Positions 5,690-7,896 of a stretch of DNA of 7,896 bases are shown here, in pieces (position 1 is the first letter of the stretch; each line of letters opens with the position of its first letter). Both the position numbers and the translations under genes were made by a program. Source of the DNA: Bacillota bacterium (GTDB lineage Bacteria; Bacillota; Limnochordia; Darwinibacteriales; DTU012); NCBI GenBank assembly GCA_012521805.1, contig JAAYLQ010000033.1, positions 1-7,896 of the forward strand, given 5' to 3'. The notes under the pieces are model-generated. The model ran no database searches. It saw only the letters and a program-made list of their open reading frames with translations, and was not told where the DNA came from.

Positions 5690-7189
5690 TTGAATATACT
5701 CAGTGTACTTTTTAAAGATAATATTAAAGCAGTAATTCCGATTTTTTTAATTGTTTTAGGCTTGAATTTTACCTTAGTACCGCTTGGGTTTTCCTTAATT
5801 ATGCGCTTTTTAATTGGATCAATCTTGGTGATCATTGGGTTGACTTTGTTTTTGTTTGGCGTGGAGATTGGCATCACACCCATGGGCAGTTTAACCGGCT
5901 CCTCTTTAGTGAAGACCAATAATCTGCCGGTAGTACTGCTGTGTGGATTCCTCCTTGGCTTTTTTATTTCGATTGCCGAACCAGCACTGATGGTTCTTGC
6001 CCAGCAGGTGGATTTTGTAACTATGGGGGAAATTTCCTCGTGGCTGCTGTTAGTGGTGGTGTCTATTGGGCTGGCTCTTTTAGTTTCCCTCGGTTTTTTA
6101 CGAGTATTTTTAAACATTCCTTTGAAACTTTTTCTCTTCGGCTGCTATATCATCATTTTCATCCTCGCCTTTTTTACTCAGCCAGAGTTTTTATCAATAG
6201 CTTTTGATTCATCAGGTGCTACCACCGGCATTTTGGCTGTGCCGTTTCTGTTAGCTTTGGCAGTGGGCATCTCAAGCCTGCGGAAGGACAGCATTGCCTC
6301 TGAAGAAGACAGCTTTGGCCTGGTTGCCATCGCTTCTGCCGGTGCGATTATGGCTGTAATGGTATTAAACTTATTTATCGGTACAAAAGAATATGCGGTT
6401 GCCAGTTTAGAGCCGATAGAAGTAGGCAGTGTAGTTATTCTGCAGCCTTTTCTTAACCATATTTCCGGTGCTTTCAGTGAGAGTTTTACGAGCCTTCTGC
6501 CGCTTACAATTGCCCTGTTTGTGCTGCAGAAAACCTTGTTTAAGCTGGAGCGAAAGCCCTTTGTGCGAATTGTAAAAGGTTTTGTGTACGCATTTATTGG
6601 ATTAATTATCTTTCTTGTGGGAGTTAACGGCGGATTTATGGAAATCGGCAGTGAGCTGGGTTTGCGCTTGGCAATGTATGAGAATAAATCATGGCTGATT
6701 GTTACCGGTTTTGCCTTGGGATTTTTCACCATCATTGCGGAGCCGGCAGTCTATGTTTTAACTCATCAAATTGAGGATGTAACCAGCGGCTATGTAAAGC
6801 GTAAAGCAGTAGGTGCCTGCCTCTCAATAGGTGTTGGGTTGGCAGTTGCTCTTGCAGTAATCAGGATATTAAATCCTGCAATTAAGCTGTGGTATGTGCT
6901 GCTTCCTTGCTACACTATTGCACTTGGCATGATGTATTTTGCACCGAATCTTTTTGTCGGGATTGCATTTGATGCCGGGGGAGTGGCAACAGGGCCAATG
7001 ACTGCTACCTTTATTCTGGCTTTTGTCCAGGGAGCAGCGAGCGCGTTTGAAGGTGCCAATCTGCTCAGAGATGGATTTGGTATGATTGCCCTGGTAGCTA
7101 CAGCACCGATTATCACTCTCCAGGTACTTGGATTTATTTTCCAAATTAGTTCGCGAAAACAAGGAGTTGAGGTTGATGGAGAAGCCTAA
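5690..7189 (+). CDS. DUF1538 family membrane protein, internally duplicated; probable cation/proton antiporter
   Basis: This 499-residue, very hydrophobic protein consists of two homologous halves. Matching motifs repeat with a period of about 254 residues: GVEIGITPMGS and GVNGGFMEIGS; ISIAEPALMVLAQQV (E97, P98) and TIIAEPAVYVLTHQI (E351, P352); IAFDSSGATTG (D173) and IAFDAGGVATG (D428). This is the DUF1538 family. From memory, the two-component UmpA/UmpB system of Halomonas in this family was reported as a Na+(Li+, K+)/H+ antiporter; here both halves sit in one chain. The conserved Glu-Pro and Asp in membrane segments are good ion-site candidates (inference). The start is TTG with GGGGTGG (5679-5685) 4 nt upstream; the next in-frame ATG would cut off the first helix. 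It overlaps the PII gene by 14 nt and is preceded by the structured leader RNA. The family call is strong; the substrate is unproven. Confidence 0.88.
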   Translation: MNILSVLFKDNIKAVIPIFLIVLGLNFTLVPLGFSLIMRFLIGSILVIIGLTLFLFGVEIGITPMGSLTGSSLVKTNNLPVVLLCGFLLGFFISIAEPALMVLAQQVDFVTMGEISSWLLLVVVSIGLALLVSLGFLRVFLNIPLKLFLFGCYIIIFILAFFTQPEFLSIAFDSSGATTGILAVPFLLALAVGISSLRKDSIASEEDSFGLVAIASAGAIMAVMVLNLFIGTKEYAVASLEPIEVGSVVILQPFLNHISGAFSESFTSLLPLTIALFVLQKTLFKLERKPFVRIVKGFVYAFIGLIIFLVGVNGGFMEIGSELGLRLAMYENKSWLIVTGFALGFFTIIAEPAVYVLTHQIEDVTSGYVKRKAVGACLSIGVGLAVALAVIRILNPAIKLWYVLLPCYTIALGMMYFAPNLFVGIAFDAGGVATGPMTATFILAFVQGAASAFEGANLLRDGFGMIALVATAPIITLQVLGFIFQISSRKQGVEVDGEA

Positions 7190-7838
7190 CCTAGCTGATC
7201 TGAAACTGGAGCTCATTTATGTAATTGTAAATTACGGGTTGGGAAGCAAAGCGCTCCGCATCGCAAAAAAGAATGGCGTAACGGGCGGTACAATCATGCT
7301 CGGCAGAGGCACCGTGCAGAACCGCTGGCTTAAACTTTTGGAGATAACCGATATCCGGAAAGAAATTGTGATGATGATTGCGGAGAAAAAAATAGGCAGA
7401 AATGCCGTTACAGCCATTGATCAGGAATTCAATTTCAGCAAACCGTCCCATGGAATCGGTTTTACGATTCCTGTTGGCGCGTTTATCCACTCAGGTGACG
7501 ATAAGTATGAGTTTAACGAGGATGGAGGTGGCAGCTTGTATCAGGCCATTTTTGTAATAGTCGATAAAGGTAAGGGTGAACTTGTTATGGATGCAGCCAG
7601 AGCAGCTGGAGCTCGAGGAGGAACAATTATCAATGCGAGAGGCTCAGGAATTCACGAAACTGCAAAGTTTTTTAACATGGAGATTGAACCAGAAAAAGAA
7701 GTGGTCCTGATGCTTACTCCAAAAGAAATAGTCAGGGATATAGTTGACGCAGTGCTGAAAGATCTCCAGATAGATCAACCGGGTAACGGTATTATCTTTG
7801 TTCAGTCAGTGAGCGAGACATATGGGATTGTAAAGTAG
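7176..7838 (+). CDS. Tandem PII-like signal protein, DUF1538 partner
   Basis: This 220-residue soluble protein is built from two PII-like (GlnB/GlnK fold) units. Unit 1 covers about residues 10-105 (ELIYVIVNYGLGSKALRIAK, GVTGGTIMLGRGT at 34-46, HGIGFTIPV at 92-100). Unit 2 covers about 122-217 (QAIFVIVDKGKGELVMDAAR, GARGGTIINARGS at 145-157, GNGIIFVQSV near the end). Classical PII proteins are single-domain trimers of about 112 residues that bind ATP/ADP and often dock onto membrane transporters. A duplicated chain lying next to a transporter therefore suggests a dedicated regulator of the DUF1538 protein. I see no clear T-loop tyrosine motif. The ATG at 7176 is chosen because AAGGAG (7161-7166) lies 9 nt upstream; an upstream in-frame start at 7128 would add 16 residues not typical of the fold. 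The gene overlaps the DUF1538 gene by 14 nt, implying translational coupling. Confidence 0.87.
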   Translation: MEKPNLADLKLELIYVIVNYGLGSKALRIAKKNGVTGGTIMLGRGTVQNRWLKLLEITDIRKEIVMMIAEKKIGRNAVTAIDQEFNFSKPSHGIGFTIPVGAFIHSGDDKYEFNEDGGGSLYQAIFVIVDKGKGELVMDAARAAGARGGTIINARGSGIHETAKFFNMEIEPEKEVVLMLTPKEIVRDIVDAVLKDLQIDQPGNGIIFVQSVSETYGIVK

Positions 7839-7847
7839 TGACATTTG

Positions 7848-7889
7848 AAACGCTTAAGAGTGCACAAAGCTGCATTCTTAAGCGTTTTT
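7848..7889 (+). terminator. Intrinsic terminator of the DUF1538-PII operon
   Basis: Bases 7848-7864 (AAACGCTTAAGAGTGCA) pair with 7871-7887 over 17 bp with a single G-T wobble and a 6-nt loop (CAAAGC). The run T7885-T7889 supplies the U tract, followed by CTTT. It starts 9 nt after the PII stop codon and gives a clean end to the operon. Confidence 0.93.
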
Positions 7890-7896
7890 CTTTGAG

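Noticed and set aside
5671..5690. T-box-like GGGGTGGTTAC just before the DUF1538 start
   Set aside because: The T-box motif must lie before the terminator as part of the antiterminator. Here it comes after the terminator and directly before the start codon, so it is the ribosome binding region.
5511..5693. 60-codon ORF from a TTG start whose TGA overlaps the DUF1538 TTG (TTGA)
   Set aside because: The overlap looks like coupling, but there is no ribosome binding site before any possible start. The peptide looks like no protein, and the stretch is explained by three RNA helices and a terminator.
5686..6735. Long minus-strand ORFs opposite the DUF1538 gene (185 and 143 codons)
   Set aside because: They mirror a strongly family-supported coding strand, have no ribosome binding sites, and show low-complexity Lys/Pro/Thr-rich translations typical of antisense shadows.
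7128..7175. Start of the PII gene at 7128
   Set aside because: This adds 16 residues read from DUF1538 coding sequence in another frame. The ATG at 7176 has AAGGAG 9 nt upstream.

Overview
The window looks like chromosomal DNA of a Bacillota (Firmicutes) bacterium. The signs are strong AGGAG/GGAGG-type ribosome binding sites, frequent GTG and TTG starts, compact intrinsic terminators, and moderate GC by eye with AT-rich intergenic regions. A finer placement (a Clostridia- or Limnochordia-like lineage) is only a guess. I see no mobile element, CRISPR array, tRNA or rRNA.

Left part (1-2627). The 3' end of a pyruvate kinase gene converges on a short MscS-type mechanosensitive channel gene on the minus strand. 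Their stop codons share the palindrome CTAG, and one hairpin spans the junction and serves as the minus-strand terminator. Divergent from the channel gene is a full-length MsbA/BmrA-type ABC exporter half-transporter, closed by its own terminator.

Middle part (2628-5280). A 38-codon membrane-anchor ORF is followed, in the same frame and separated by a single TGA, by a 138-codon protein of unknown function. Together they look like one anchored extracytoplasmic protein split by an in-frame stop. Next is a 615-residue Cache-type methyl-accepting chemotaxis protein. Its TTG start is set by an AGGAG that lies inside a perfect 13-bp hairpin, so translation may be controlled by RNA folding. A terminator-like hairpin follows.

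Right part (5281-7896). This is the most interesting region. An AT-rich stretch with a possible promoter leads into about 120 nt of structured, GC-richer RNA. It holds a bulged hairpin, then two mutually exclusive hairpins, the second of which is an intrinsic terminator with a long T tract. This is the architecture of an attenuator or riboswitch. It precedes a two-gene operon: an internally duplicated DUF1538 membrane protein (family linked to Na+/H+ antiport), overlapping by 14 nt with a tandem-PII-domain protein. A 17-bp terminator closes the operon. The working model is an ion or proton transporter gated by a dedicated PII-like protein and expressed through a regulated leader RNA. The ligand of that RNA is unknown.
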